A stretch of DNA of 64,000 bases from Roseibacterium beibuensis (GCF_039542305.1 NZ_BAABHW010000005.1:186001-250000); one strand, 5' to 3'. Counted from the first letter of the stretch, positions 26,482 to 35,175 are shown. Numbers and translations: made by a program. Notes: generated by a model not told the origin, from the letters alone.

Positions 26482-27738
26482 TTACACCTTGCCCATGATG
26501 AGGCAGGCATTGGTGCCGCCGAAGCCGAAGCTGTTGGATTGCACCGTGTTGATCTCGGCCTTGACCGCCGCATTGGCGCAGAGGTTGATCGGCGTCTCGG
26601 CGGCGGGGTTGTCGAGGTTGATGGTGGGCGGGGCCACCTGGTCGCGCAGGGCGAGGATGCAAAAGATCGCCTCGATCGCGCCGGCAGCCCCCAGAAGGTG
26701 TCCGGTCATCGACTTGGTCGAGGACATCAGCACCTTGGAGGCGTGATCGCCCATCACACGCTCGACGGCGGCCAGTTCGATCGTGTCGGCCATGGTCGAG
26801 GTGCCATGCGCGTTGACATAGTCGATATCGGAGGCCTGTAGCCCCGCGCGTTTCAGCGCCGCGCGCATGGCGCGCTCGGCGCCTTCGTGATCGGGCGGCG
26901 GGGCGGTGATGTGATAGGCGTCGCCCGACAGGCCGTAGCCCAGGATCTCGCCGTAGATCCTGGCGCCGCGCGCCTTGGCGTGTTCGTATTCCTCCAGCAC
27001 GACGATGCCCGCGCCCTCGCCCATGACGAAGCCGTCGCTGTCGGCATCCCAGGGGCGCGAGGCCTTGGTCGGATCGTCGGCGCGTTTGGTCGAGAGCGCC
27101 TTGCAGGCGTTGAACCCCGCGATGCCGATGCCGCAGATCGGCGACTCCGCGCCGCCCGCGACCATCACGTCGGCATCGCCCCACTGGATCAGGCGGGCCG
27201 CGTCGCCGATGGCATGCGCCCCGGTCGAGCAGGCGGTGACGACGGCATGGTTCGGCCCCTTGAAGCCGTAGCGGATCGAGACCTGCCCGGAGACGAGGTT
27301 GATCAGCGCGCCCGGCACGAAGAAAGGCGACACGCGGCGCGGCCCCTTCTCGTTCAGGGTGATCGAGGTGTCGGCGATGGAGCTCAACCCCCCGATGCCC
27401 GAGCCGATCAGAACGCCGGTGCGCTCCAGCGCGTCGGTGTCTTCGGGCGACCAGCCCGCATCCCTGATCGCCTGGTCGGCGGCGGCGAGGCCGTAGAGGA
27501 TGAACTCATCGACCTTGCGCTGTTCCTTGGGCTCCATCCAGTCGTCGGGATTGAAGGTGCCGTTCGACCCGTCCCCGCGCGGCAATTCGCAGGCATAGGT
27601 GGTGCCATAGCCCGTCGTGTCGAACCGCGTGATCGGGCCTGCGCCCGACTCTCCGGCCAACAGACGCGACCAGGTTTCCTCGACCCCGCAGGCCAGCGGC
27701 GTCACCAGCCCCAGCCCCGTCACAACCACTCGACGCAT
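26482..27738 (-). CDS. fabF: 3-oxoacyl-ACP synthase II (KAS II)
   Basis: The 418-residue condensing enzyme extends acyl-ACP chains. The active-site Cys is in VTACSTGAHAIGDAAR, the His residues are in NAHGTSTMADTIE and KSMTGHLLGAAGAIEA, and the C-terminus has NSFGFGGTNACL. Its place between acpP and mltG is the conserved order. It is distinct from the KAS I gene at 3057-4286. Confidence 0.96.
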   Translation of the reverse strand: MRRVVVTGLGLVTPLACGVEETWSRLLAGESGAGPITRFDTTGYGTTYACELPRGDGSNGTFNPDDWMEPKEQRKVDEFILYGLAAADQAIRDAGWSPEDTDALERTGVLIGSGIGGLSSIADTSITLNEKGPRRVSPFFVPGALINLVSGQVSIRYGFKGPNHAVVTACSTGAHAIGDAARLIQWGDADVMVAGGAESPICGIGIAGFNACKALSTKRADDPTKASRPWDADSDGFVMGEGAGIVVLEEYEHAKARGARIYGEILGYGLSGDAYHITAPPPDHEGAERAMRAALKRAGLQASDIDYVNAHGTSTMADTIELAAVERVMGDHASKVLMSSTKSMTGHLLGAAGAIEAIFCILALRDQVAPPTINLDNPAAETPINLCANAAVKAEINTVQSNSFGFGGTNACLIMGKV

Positions 27739-27864
27739 GTTTCTCGCCCCTTCGTTCGAAACTCCGCGCCCTGATACCGCCAGAGGGGGACCGGGGGCAA
27801 TCCCCTGCCCGACCTGACCTCGGCAAGGATGCGCTTGCCCTGCAAACGAAATCCGGTCGGAAAC

Positions 27865-27897
27865 GAAAAACGGCGCCCCGAATGGGACGCCGTTTTC
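27865..27897. terminator. Terminator after acpP
   Basis: AAAACGGCG (27867-27875) pairs with CGCCGTTTT (27888-27896), with further CCC/GGG pairing inside, and T-runs on both sides. It follows the acpP stop in the minus direction and may make acpP expression exceed that of fabF. Confidence 0.75.
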
Positions 27898-27920
27898 CGA
27901 ACTTCGATCAGGACAGGCGC

Positions 27921-28154
27921 CTACTGCGCTTCCTTGATGAACTTGACCGCGTCGCCGAAGGTCTGGATCGTCTCGGCGGCGTCATCGGGGATCTCGATGC
28001 CGAACTCTTCCTCGAAGGCCATGACCAGCTCGACCGTGTCCAGCGAGTCGGCACCCAGGTCGTCGATGAACGAGGCGTTCTCGGTCACCTTGTCCTCTTC
28101 CACGCTCAGGTGCTCGACAACGATTTTCTTCACGCGATCTGCGACGTCGCTCAT
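27921..28154 (-). CDS. acpP: Acyl carrier protein
   Basis: The 77-residue acidic protein carries the phosphopantetheine attachment site Ser37 in DLGADSLDTVELVMAFEEEF. It shuttles acyl chains between the Fab enzymes. Length and sequence are typical. Confidence 0.97.
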   Translation of the reverse strand: MSDVADRVKKIVVEHLSVEEDKVTENASFIDDLGADSLDTVELVMAFEEEFGIEIPDDAAETIQTFGDAVKFIKEAQ

Positions 28155-28288
28155 CTTGATGTCCTCATTCCTTGGTCGCGCCCCTCGTCTCTTCGGGCGC
28201 TCTAGGTTTGCGTTCTGCCTCTCCGGCCGCTCACTCGCCCCCGAGGGGGCCGACCGGGAAACAATATGCCCCCGGCAAATCTGCGCCG

Positions 28289-28316
28289 CTCATATCACAG
28301 ATTTTTTCGAAGGCAA
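28289..28316 (-). promoter_or_regulatory. Predicted acpP promoter
   Basis: Minus-strand TTGCCT (28311-28316) and TATGAG (28289-28294) are 16 bp apart in a locally AT-rich stretch about 135 nt before acpP. The match is moderate. Confidence 0.35.
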
Positions 28317-28365
28317 TGGGGAGAGCCGGGCAAATTGACGCCGCGTCAGACCCCCATCCCCCGGC

Positions 28366-29103
28366 TCAGATCATTGCCATGCCGCCGTTGACATGCAGCG
28401 TGGCGCCCGTGACGTAGCCCGCCTCGGCGCTGGCGAGGTAGAGCACGGCCGACGCGATCTCGGCGGGGCTGCCCATGCGGCCCGCGGGGATCTGCGACAG
28501 GATCTTGCCCTTCTGGTCGTCGTTGAGCTTGTCCGTCATCGCCGTTTCGATGAAGCCCGGCGCGACGCAGTTCACGGTGATGCCGCGGCTGGCGACCTCG
28601 TAGGCGAGCGATTTGGACATGCCGACCATGCCGGCCTTGGCGGCGGCGTAGTTGCCCTGCCCCGGGTTGCCGGTGGTGCCCACGACCGAGGTGATGTTCA
28701 CGATGCGGCCCCAGCGGGCCTTCATCATGCCGCGCAACGCGCCGCGGCACAGGCGCATGGCGGCGGTCAGGTTCACGTCGAGCACCTGCGCCCATTCCTC
28801 GTCGGACATGCGCATGAACAGGTTATCGCGGGTGATCCCGGCATTGTTCACGAGGATATCGAGCGATCCCATCGCCTCGACGGCCTGTTTCGGGAGCGCC
28901 TCGACCGCCTGCGCGTCCGAGAGGTTGCAGGGCAGGACATGGGCGCGCTCGGCCAGATCGGCGGCCAGCGCCTCCAGCGGTTCGACCCGCGTGCCCGACA
29001 GGCCCACCGTTGCGCCCGCCGCATGCAGCGCGCGCGCCACCTCGGCCCCGATGCCGCCCGATGCGCCGGTGACCAGCGCCGTTTTCCCATTCAGCTCGAA
29101 CAT
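28366..29103 (-). CDS. fabG: 3-oxoacyl-ACP reductase
   Basis: The 245-residue short-chain dehydrogenase has the NADPH motif VTGASGGIGAEVARAL, the NNAGITRDN block, the catalytic Ser/Tyr/Lys set (NITSVVGTTGNPGQGNYAAAK) and the C-terminal GATLHVNGGMAMI. It reduces 3-oxoacyl-ACP in each elongation cycle. Its neighbours acpP and fabF confirm the fatty acid role. Confidence 0.95.
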   Translation of the reverse strand: MFELNGKTALVTGASGGIGAEVARALHAAGATVGLSGTRVEPLEALAADLAERAHVLPCNLSDAQAVEALPKQAVEAMGSLDILVNNAGITRDNLFMRMSDEEWAQVLDVNLTAAMRLCRGALRGMMKARWGRIVNITSVVGTTGNPGQGNYAAAKAGMVGMSKSLAYEVASRGITVNCVAPGFIETAMTDKLNDDQKGKILSQIPAGRMGSPAEIASAVLYLASAEAGYVTGATLHVNGGMAMI

Positions 29104-29182
29104 ACCCGTGCCTCCGCTCCGTGGATTTGCGGCTTTCCCTAGCAGGTCGCGGCGCGGCGTTCCATAGCCCGGGCCGCCGCGC

Positions 29183-29758
29183 CTAGTCAGCCGCCAGAAG
29201 CGGGCGGATCAGGGCGCTGTCCGGCTCCAGCAGGTGAAGACCGCCCTCGGCCCGCAGCGCCTCGATGGCGAGGGCGACCCCCTCGTCGCCGAGGATCGCG
29301 GTGGAAAAGCGCCGCCGTTCAGCCGCCGCGACCGGGGTGCGGTCGAATGGAAGGCCAAGCTCACGCGCGCTTTCGGCATCGGTGACGCGCAAGGTGCCGC
29401 CGTCGATCCGCCGTTCAACCCCCGCCAGCCACAGCAGGATCGCGTCATTGTCCAGCGTGCCGACCGCCCGCGTCGTCAGCCCGGCATTGCGGAAATGGTA
29501 GCCGATGGCCAGCAGCCAGTTGGCGTCATCGGTGCCGATGATGTCGCCCAGAACCACCTCGGTCAGGCCGGGGTGCTGCTCCAGCAGGTTGGTGACACGT
29601 TCGGTGCTGGCGCCGGTGATCTTGCCCTCGACATGGAGCCGCGTGCCATCCTCGACGCGGAATGTCGTCGCCCCCGCCATGGCAAGCACCAGCAACGCGG
29701 CGGTGCCGCCCACGGCCACGACAAGGCCGAGCGCCCAGAAAAGGAGCCTTTTACGCAT
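29183..29758 (-). CDS. Unknown envelope protein, ClpP-like fold suspected
   Basis: The 191-residue protein has an N-terminal membrane or signal segment (LLFWALGLVVAVGGTAALLV). The rest resembles the periplasmic ClpP/crotonase-like proteins of COG3904: a strand LHVEGKITGA, VVLGDIIGTDDANWLLAIGY, then HFRNAGLTTRAV and AGVERRIDGGTL. The usual catalytic Ser context is not obvious, so it may be inactive. It overlaps the end of fabD by 8 nt and lies before fabG, so it is part of the fab transcript. The assignment is tentative. Confidence 0.65.
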   Translation of the reverse strand: MRKRLLFWALGLVVAVGGTAALLVLAMAGATTFRVEDGTRLHVEGKITGASTERVTNLLEQHPGLTEVVLGDIIGTDDANWLLAIGYHFRNAGLTTRAVGTLDNDAILLWLAGVERRIDGGTLRVTDAESARELGLPFDRTPVAAAERRRFSTAILGDEGVALAIEALRAEGGLHLLEPDSALIRPLLAAD

Positions 29759-30692
29759 CGAGCGCGGCGGCGGCGGCCTTCACCTCGTCGGGGGTGCTGA
29801 CGGCGCGGGTCGCCACGGCGCGGTCGATGCGCTTGACCATGCCCGACAGGGCCTTGCCCGCGCCGATCTCCCACATCTCGGTCACGCCATGGGCGGCCAT
29901 CCACATCACGCTTTCGCGCCAGCGGACGCGGCCCGTCACCTGCGCGACGAGGTTGGTGCGGATCACGGTGGGCGAGCTTTCGGCCTGCGCGGTGACATTG
30001 CCGACCAGCGGCACGACGGGGGCGTTCATGTCGACCTCGGCCAGCGCCTTGGCCATGGCGTCGGCGGCGGGCTGCATCAGGGCGCAGTGGAACGGGGCGG
30101 AGACGGGCAGCATCACCGCGCGCTTGGCGCCGCGCTCCTTGGCGATCTCGGTCGCGCGGGCAACGGCCTCGCGGTGGCCCGAGATCACGACCTGCGCCGG
30201 GTCGTTGTCATTGGCGGCTTCGCAGATCTCGCCTTGCGCGGCCTCGGCGGCGACCGCGGTCGCGGTGTCGAAATCGAGGCCCAGAAGCGCGGCCATCGCG
30301 CCCTCGCCCGCCGGAACGGCCTGTTGCATCGCCTCGCCCCGGACGCGCAGAAGCCGCGCGGCATCGCCGATGCTGAGCGCGCCTGCGGCGGCCAGCGCGG
30401 AATATTCGCCCAGCGAGTGACCTGCGACATAGGCCGCGCGGCCGACCTCGATCCCTTCGGCCCGCAGTGCTGCCATCGCGGCCATCGAGGTCGCCATCAG
30501 CGCGGGCTGGGCGTTGCGGGTGAGCGTCAGGTCGTCCTGCTCGCCCTCCCAGATCAGGGTCGAGAGTTTTTCGCCCAGCGCGGCGTCCACCTCGTCGAAA
30601 ACGGCGCGGGCCTCGGGATAGGCCTCGGCCAGGTCGCGTCCCATACCGATGGTCTGGGCCCCCTGGCCGGGGAAGATGAAAGCGCGGGTCAT
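29751..30692 (-). CDS. fabD: Malonyl-CoA:ACP transacylase
   Basis: The 313-residue enzyme loads malonate onto ACP. The motifs are FIFPGQGAQTIGMG at the N-terminus, the nucleophile Ser in GHSLGEYSALAAAG, and the His in PVSAPFHCALMQPA. It heads the minus-strand fab cluster and has an inverted repeat just upstream of its start. Confidence 0.96.
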   Translation of the reverse strand: MTRAFIFPGQGAQTIGMGRDLAEAYPEARAVFDEVDAALGEKLSTLIWEGEQDDLTLTRNAQPALMATSMAAMAALRAEGIEVGRAAYVAGHSLGEYSALAAAGALSIGDAARLLRVRGEAMQQAVPAGEGAMAALLGLDFDTATAVAAEAAQGEICEAANDNDPAQVVISGHREAVARATEIAKERGAKRAVMLPVSAPFHCALMQPAADAMAKALAEVDMNAPVVPLVGNVTAQAESSPTVIRTNLVAQVTGRVRWRESVMWMAAHGVTEMWEIGAGKALSGMVKRIDRAVATRAVSTPDEVKAAAAALDA

Positions 30693-30702
30693 GGTATGCT
30701 CT

Positions 30703-30732
30703 CCCTCGGGCGGTCAATCACTTGACCGAGGG
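30703..30732 (-). promoter_or_regulatory. Inverted repeat upstream of fabD
   Basis: GGTCAA (30712-30717) and TTGACC (30722-30727) form a dyad with a 4-nt centre, flanked by CCCTCG and GAGGG that extend it imperfectly. It begins 11 nt before the fabD start codon in the transcribed leader and could be an operator or a translational hairpin. Confidence 0.35.
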
Positions 30733-30781
30733 GGCTATCGCAAAGCCTGCGCCGGGGCAATCGGCAAGCGGGGCGGCAGGC

Positions 30782-31759
30782 TCAGTCCTTGAGGCGGATG
30801 CGGATATCCACGTCGTCGCAGGTGCCCCCGCCGTAAGTGCCGATATAGATATCGACCTGCCCGTTCAGCGCCGACATATCGTACAGGCGCAGGCGTGAAT
30901 TGAGGCCAGAACCGCTGTCGTCGTCGAAATAGTAGGTGCCGTTGGTATCGCGGATCAGCAGGGTCGTGTCGCAATCGCTGTAGAGGCTCACTTCGAGGCG
31001 GCGGAAATCATCCATGTCGGACAGGGTCAGCGAGATGGTGGGATCGGCGTAGAAATAGCCGGTTCCGTCGATCCCGGAGCATTGGTTGAGATGGGTGGCG
31101 CCGCCAGCACTGACATTTGTGATCCACATCTGGTCGTCTTCGAGATCGGGACCGTTATTGGCATAGGGATCGCCGAGGTAATCGGTGCTCGGGCAGCCGA
31201 CGACGGGGGTCGCCGGGTTGTAGGGGTCGGGGTCCGTCACCGGGTCGGGGTCGGTGGTGCCGCCGCCATCGCCCGGGTCGGTGCCGGGGTCGGTGGTCGG
31301 ATCGGGATCCGTGGTCGGGTCGGGATCCGTCCCCGGGTCGGGGTCGGGGTCCGTCACGGGATCGACAACCCCGACATCGGTATCGCCGCCGTCCTGTCCC
31401 GCGGGAGCCCCGTCATCATCCGTGAAATCGCCCCAGCACCAATGCGCGTTGCCGGGGTTGGACGCATCGCAATGGTCATAGTCGTTGCCATGACCGTTGT
31501 TGCCACTGCCCGACTGGGACCCGTCATCCACCGGATCGGCGGCAACGGGAATATACTCATCCCAGTCCGAGACGAATTCCTCGCCCTGGATCTCGTCGCG
31601 CACATTGCCGGTGTGATCGGTCATCGTGCCGATACCCATGTCGAACACGATCAGGCCCGAGGTGGTCAAGGCGCCCAGCAGCACCAGCCAGTCGATGGTG
31701 GCGACGCCCCCATCTTCGGCTTCGATGAAACGGGTCATGGTGCTGAGCCGGCGTGTCAC
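30782..31759 (-). CDS. Pilin-like anchored protein with DP-rich linker and four-Cys module
   Basis: The 325-residue protein has three parts. Residues 10-45 (FIEAEDGGVATIDWLVLLG, then ALTTSGLIVFDMGIG) form a charged stretch and hydrophobic helix like Flp/Tad-type pilins. Residues 60-185 are acidic and rich in Asp, Gly, Thr and Pro, with DPDP and TDPD repeats at 132-180. Residues 188-325 are a module of the same type as in the proteins at 35252-35707 and 35829-37754, with conserved cysteines (GCPSTDYLG, LNQCSG, SDCDTTLLIRD, GGTCDD), FDDDSGSG and IGTYGG. GTG 31759 follows GGAGG at good spacing; ATG 31738 is an alternative. Surface display is inferred. Confidence 0.8.
   Translation of the reverse strand: MTRRLSTMTRFIEAEDGGVATIDWLVLLGALTTSGLIVFDMGIGTMTDHTGNVRDEIQGEEFVSDWDEYIPVAADPVDDGSQSGSGNNGHGNDYDHCDASNPGNAHWCWGDFTDDDGAPAGQDGGDTDVGVVDPVTDPDPDPGTDPDPTTDPDPTTDPGTDPGDGGGTTDPDPVTDPDPYNPATPVVGCPSTDYLGDPYANNGPDLEDDQMWITNVSAGGATHLNQCSGIDGTGYFYADPTISLTLSDMDDFRRLEVSLYSDCDTTLLIRDTNGTYYFDDDSGSGLNSRLRLYDMSALNGQVDIYIGTYGGGTCDDVDIRIRLKD
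31218..31370. repeat. Short tandem repeats coding the DP-rich linker
   Basis: Degenerate 6-18 bp units built of GGGTCG, GGATCC and GGTGGTCGG recur across this stretch and encode Asp-Pro, Thr-Asp-Pro and Gly in the minus-strand gene. The near-identical copies of the unit GTCGGGATCCGT suggest expansion by slippage or unequal exchange. The length may vary between strains. Confidence 0.7.
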
Positions 31760-31953
31760 GGGCAATACCTCCAGAATCGCGCCCGACGATCATCGGTCGG
31801 GGGCGCACATAGTCATGGAGGCGAAAATCTCCGGGAAATCGGGCTGAATTGCGGCAGGGGTGCGGAGACGTCATGGTTTTCGCCCCGAACGGCTCCGGGA
31901 CGGCGCGATACGGGCAGGAAACCGGTCCGGAGGCCGGCCTTGTCGCCGTGGCG

Positions 31954-32157
31954 TCAGTCGGGCTCGACCGGCAAGGTCCAGGTCGTGTTGAAATGCGGAT
32001 CCTGCAATTCACTGGCGACGGTGGTCGAGTGATCGCCGAGCGAACCCGTCATCATGCTGAGCACCAACAACCCGGCCACCGTGAGCGCGCCCAGAAGAAC
32101 GACCCAATCGACCGTGACGACGCCATCCTGGCGCCAGATGAACCGCGCAACGCGCAT
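31954..32157 (-). CDS. Small pilin-like membrane protein
   Basis: The 67-residue protein has RFIWRQDGVVTVDWVVLLGA then LTVAGLLVLSMM, a paralogue of the N-terminal segment of the next gene in the same direction (VDWVVLLGALT against IDWLVLLGALT). After the helix it has a short polar tail (GDHSTTVASELQDPHF). It looks like a Flp-type pilin or pilin-like anchor; no prepilin peptidase or Tad genes are in this window. The start follows GGAAAGGAG. Confidence 0.75.
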   Translation of the reverse strand: MRVARFIWRQDGVVTVDWVVLLGALTVAGLLVLSMMTGSLGDHSTTVASELQDPHFNTTWTLPVEPD

Positions 32158-32533
32158 GGGGCATCTCCTTTCCCAGGTAACGCAGCACGGCGGCTGCAGA
32201 CTCGAGACGCGAAACGGTCGGGTTGGCAGACCCGATTTGGGCAATATAGGGGCAGATCGCGGCACGATTTGGGCCGGCTTGCGGCAAAAGAATGGCATCT
32301 ATGGGGAAGGCGCCGGTTCGACCCCAAGATGTGGCCCGCGCGCGCCGGGCCGGCCGACCAGGGCCAAGGGCGACACAGCGGTGCCGCGCGGGACTTGCCA
32401 TCCTGCCTGCACGGGCGTATACGCGGCGCAATCTCCGCCAAGTCAATCTGAACGGCGTGCTCCCTCGTGGCCGGGGGGCGGAGATGGAAGCATCCGGCCT
32501 TTGAAAGACGCCCGAAACAGCACTGGAGATGAC
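32158..32533. promoter_or_regulatory. Divergent region between pilin-like gene and rpsF
   Basis: This 376-bp stretch has no supported gene. On the plus strand TTGCCA (32395-32400) and TATACG (32418-32423) are 17 bp apart, a likely promoter for the ribosomal protein operon, with a predicted transcript start near 32430 about 105 nt before rpsF. No hairpin or binding site could be assigned in the remaining leader, and no promoter was recognised for the minus-strand gene. Confidence 0.55.
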
Positions 32534-32887
32534 ATGGCTCTCTATGAGCATGTGTTCATTGCGCGTCAGGACCTGTCGAACGCGCAAGCCGAAGGCCTGA
32601 TCGAGCATTTCGGCACCGTCCTCAAGGACAATGGCGGCGAAGTGGTCGGCACCGAGTACTGGGGTGTCAAGACCATGGCCTACAAGATCAACAAGAACCG
32701 CAAGGGCCACTATGCCTACATGCGCACCGACGCCCCGGCGACGGCCGTGCAGGAGATGGAGCGCCTGATGCGCCTGCATGACGACGTGATGCGCGTCATG
32801 ACCATCAAGGTCGACGAGCATGACGAGGGCCCCTCGGTTCAGATGCAGAAACGCGACGAGCGCGAAACGCGCCGCGAACGCCGCTAA
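32534..32887 (+). CDS. rpsF: 30S ribosomal protein S6
   Basis: The 117-residue protein has the S6 pattern: MALYEHVFIARQDLSNAQAE, VVGTEYWGVKTMAYKINKNR and KGHYAYMRTDAPATAVQEME, with a basic/acidic C-terminus ending RDERETRRERR. It binds 16S rRNA together with S18, which is the next gene. ATG 32534 gives the family start; a TGGAGATGAC sequence precedes it. Confidence 0.97.
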   Translation: MALYEHVFIARQDLSNAQAEGLIEHFGTVLKDNGGEVVGTEYWGVKTMAYKINKNRKGHYAYMRTDAPATAVQEMERLMRLHDDVMRVMTIKVDEHDEGPSVQMQKRDERETRRERR

Positions 32888-32902
32888 GGAGAGGACAGGA
32901 CA

Positions 32903-33130
32903 ATGGCAGCCAAACCGTTTTTCCGTCGCCGCAAGACCGATCCGTTCGAGGGCGAGAACGCCCCCAAGATCGACTACAAGGACACCCGCCTCCTGCAGCG
33001 CTACATTTCCGAGCGCGGCAAGATCGTGCCTGCCCGCATCACCGCCGTGGGCGCCAAGAACCAGCGCAAGCTCGCCAAGGCGATCAAGCGTGCCCGGTTC
33101 CTGGCGCTCCTGCCCTACAGCGTGAAATAA
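32903..33130 (+). CDS. rpsR: 30S ribosomal protein S18
   Basis: The 75-residue basic protein reads FFRRRKTDPFEGENAPKIDY, KDTRLLQRYISERGKIVPAR and ITAVGAKNQRKLAKAIKRAR, standard for S18. It is 15 nt after rpsF, with AAGGAGAGG before the start. Confidence 0.97.
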   Translation: MAAKPFFRRRKTDPFEGENAPKIDYKDTRLLQRYISERGKIVPARITAVGAKNQRKLAKAIKRARFLALLPYSVK

Positions 33131-33142
33131 GGAGCCCAAGTC

Positions 33143-33772
33143 ATGGACGTTATCCTTCTGGAACGCGTGGCCAAGCTGGGCCAGATGGGCGAGGTCGTCT
33201 CGGTCAAGGACGGCTACGCCCGCAACTACCTGCTGCCGCAGAAGAAGGCCCTGCGCGCGAACGAGATGAACCTCGCCGCGTTCGAGCAGCAGAAAGCCCA
33301 GCTCGAGGCCCGCAACCTCGAAAGCAAGAAAGAGGCCGAAAGCCTCGCCGAAAAGCTGGACGGTCAGCAGTTCGTCATCATCCGCTCGGCATCGGACGCC
33401 GGTGCGCTCTACGGGTCGGTCTCGACCCGTGACGCCGCCGAGGCCGCAACCGAGGCCGGCTTCAGCGTCGACCGCAAGCAGGTCGTCCTGTCGCGTCCGA
33501 TCAAGGAACTGGGCCTGCACAGCGTGCATGTCGTCCTGCACCCCGAGGTCGAGGCGAATATCGAACTGAACGTCGCCCGCTCGCCCGAAGAGGCCGAGCT
33601 GCAGGCGTCGGGCAAGTCGATCCAGGAACTGGCCGCCGAGGAAGAAGCCGCCGCGGAGTTCGAGATCGCGGAACTCTTCGACGATATCGGCGCCGCGCAG
33701 CTGGACGAGGACGACGAGGGCGCCCAAGCCCCGGCCGCCGAGGCGACCGAAGCCGAGGGCGACGAGGACTGA
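33143..33772 (+). CDS. rplI: 50S ribosomal protein L9
   Basis: The N-terminal domain is typical (MDVILLERVAKLGQMGEVVS, VKDGYARNYLLPQKKALRAN) and the C-terminal RNA-binding domain is present (GALYGSVSTRDAAEA, VVLSRPIKELGLHSVHVVLH). At 209 residues it is longer than the E. coli protein because of an acidic Glu/Ala/Asp-rich tail of roughly 50 residues, an extension seen in related alphaproteobacteria. It is the last gene of the operon. Confidence 0.97.
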   Translation: MDVILLERVAKLGQMGEVVSVKDGYARNYLLPQKKALRANEMNLAAFEQQKAQLEARNLESKKEAESLAEKLDGQQFVIIRSASDAGALYGSVSTRDAAEAATEAGFSVDRKQVVLSRPIKELGLHSVHVVLHPEVEANIELNVARSPEEAELQASGKSIQELAAEEEAAAEFEIAELFDDIGAAQLDEDDEGAQAPAAEATEAEGDED

Positions 33773-33799
33773 TCCTCAGCCCCTCCGCGCGACACGATC

Positions 33800-33828
33800 A
33801 GGCCGCTCCTTCGGGGGCGGCCTTTTTC
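33800..33828 (+). terminator. Terminator of rpsF-rpsR-rplI
   Basis: AGGCCGC (33800-33806) and GCGGCCT (33817-33823) form a GC stem, extended inwards by further pairs, followed by TTTTTCG. Confidence 0.85.
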
Positions 33829-33951
33829 GTTGCGCAAGGCGTCCGGGTCCTCGCGCCGATCCAACGATTGCGTGAGCGGCGGGAACTGGCCCATGCTGGG
33901 CCATGTTGGGTGTGAACGAATACGATCCCTCGCAGAAAGGACATACCGATC

Positions 33952-35175
33952 ATGCGCATGCGCACGACCCTCTTTCGCCCGATCTTCTCGCTCTCCATGG
34001 CGGGGCTGATAGCCCTGCCCGCCCTCGCCCAGGCCCCCGTCGTGGAGGGCGGCGAGAACCTGCCCTCGGCCGAGCCGGCCTTTGCGGGACAGACCGACGC
34101 ACCGGAACAGATCAGCGACCTGACGCTGGCACGGCAGGATGTGGCGACGGGGCTGGAGCACCCCTGGGCGGTCGAAGTGCTGCCGAACGGAGCGGGCTAT
34201 CTCGTGACCGAGCGCCCGGGCCGGTTGCGCCATATCACCCGCGACGGCGAGATCTCGGACCCGATCAGCGGCGTGCCCGAGGTGGACGCCCGCAGGCAGG
34301 GCGGCTTGCTCGACGTGGCCATCGCGCCGGATTTCGAAGACAGCCGGGTGATCTACCTGACCTATGCGCGCCCGATGGGCGACGGCATGACGGCCATCGC
34401 CGCCGCCCGCGCCCGCTTGTCCGAGGACATGACGGTCTTGGGCGAAGTCGAAGACATCTTCGTGCAATCGCCCGCCTCCCCCTCGCCCATGCATTTCGGC
34501 AGCCGCGTCGTGCCAACCGGGGACGGCCATGTCTTCATCACCACGGGCGAGCATTCCACCCGCGCCGAGCGGGACCTCGCGCAGGCGGTTTCGACCACAT
34601 ATGGCAAGGTGGTGCGCGTGACGCCCGAGGGCGACGTGCCCGGTGACAACCCCTTCGTCGAGGCGGATGCGGCCCTGGGCGAGATCTGGACGCTGGGCCA
34701 TCGCAACGTGCAGGGCGCGGCGTTGCACCCCGAGACGGGCGCGTTGTGGACCATCGAGCATGGCCCGGCGGGCGGGGACGAGCTGAACCTGATCGAGGCG
34801 GGGGCGAATTACGGCTGGCCCATCGTGACCTATGGCGTGAACTACGACGGCACGCCCATCGGCACCGGGCAGACCGCCCACGCGCCGGCCTTCGTCGAGC
34901 CGCGCCATTACTGGGACCCGGTGATCGCGCCCGGTGGCATGGTGTTCTACGAGGGCGAGATGTTCCCCGAATGGCAGGGCGATATTCTCGCCTCGGGGTT
35001 GGTCGCGGCCTCTGTCGTGCGGCTGGACCTGAACGGCGACACGGTCGCGGGCGAGGAATGGCTGATGCGGGGGATCGGCCGCGTGCGCGACATGGCCGTG
35101 GACGAAGACGGCGCGATCCTGACCGTGCTGGACCTGCCCGATGCGCCGCTGGTGCGCCTGGTGCGCGAGGACTGA
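33952..35175 (+). CDS. PQQ-dependent aldose sugar dehydrogenase-like secreted protein
   Basis: The 407-residue protein has a signal peptide (residues 1-26, ending ALPALAQA) and the six-bladed beta-propeller pattern of soluble aldose sugar dehydrogenases: GLEHPWAVEVLPNGAGYLVT, QGGLLDVAIAPDFEDSRVIY, FGSRVVPTGDGHVFITTGEH, GHRNVQGAALHPETGALWTI and EHGPAGGDELNLIEAGANYG. Such enzymes oxidise sugars in the periplasm with PQQ. ATG 33952 follows AAAGGA. No PQQ synthesis genes are visible here, so cofactor supply cannot be judged. Confidence 0.88.
   Translation: MRMRTTLFRPIFSLSMAGLIALPALAQAPVVEGGENLPSAEPAFAGQTDAPEQISDLTLARQDVATGLEHPWAVEVLPNGAGYLVTERPGRLRHITRDGEISDPISGVPEVDARRQGGLLDVAIAPDFEDSRVIYLTYARPMGDGMTAIAAARARLSEDMTVLGEVEDIFVQSPASPSPMHFGSRVVPTGDGHVFITTGEHSTRAERDLAQAVSTTYGKVVRVTPEGDVPGDNPFVEADAALGEIWTLGHRNVQGAALHPETGALWTIEHGPAGGDELNLIEAGANYGWPIVTYGVNYDGTPIGTGQTAHAPAFVEPRHYWDPVIAPGGMVFYEGEMFPEWQGDILASGLVAASVVRLDLNGDTVAGEEWLMRGIGRVRDMAVDEDGAILTVLDLPDAPLVRLVRED

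Noticed and set aside
31218..31370. Possible CRISPR array
   Set aside because: The repeats are short, degenerate and contiguous without spacers, and encode the DP-rich linker of a protein.
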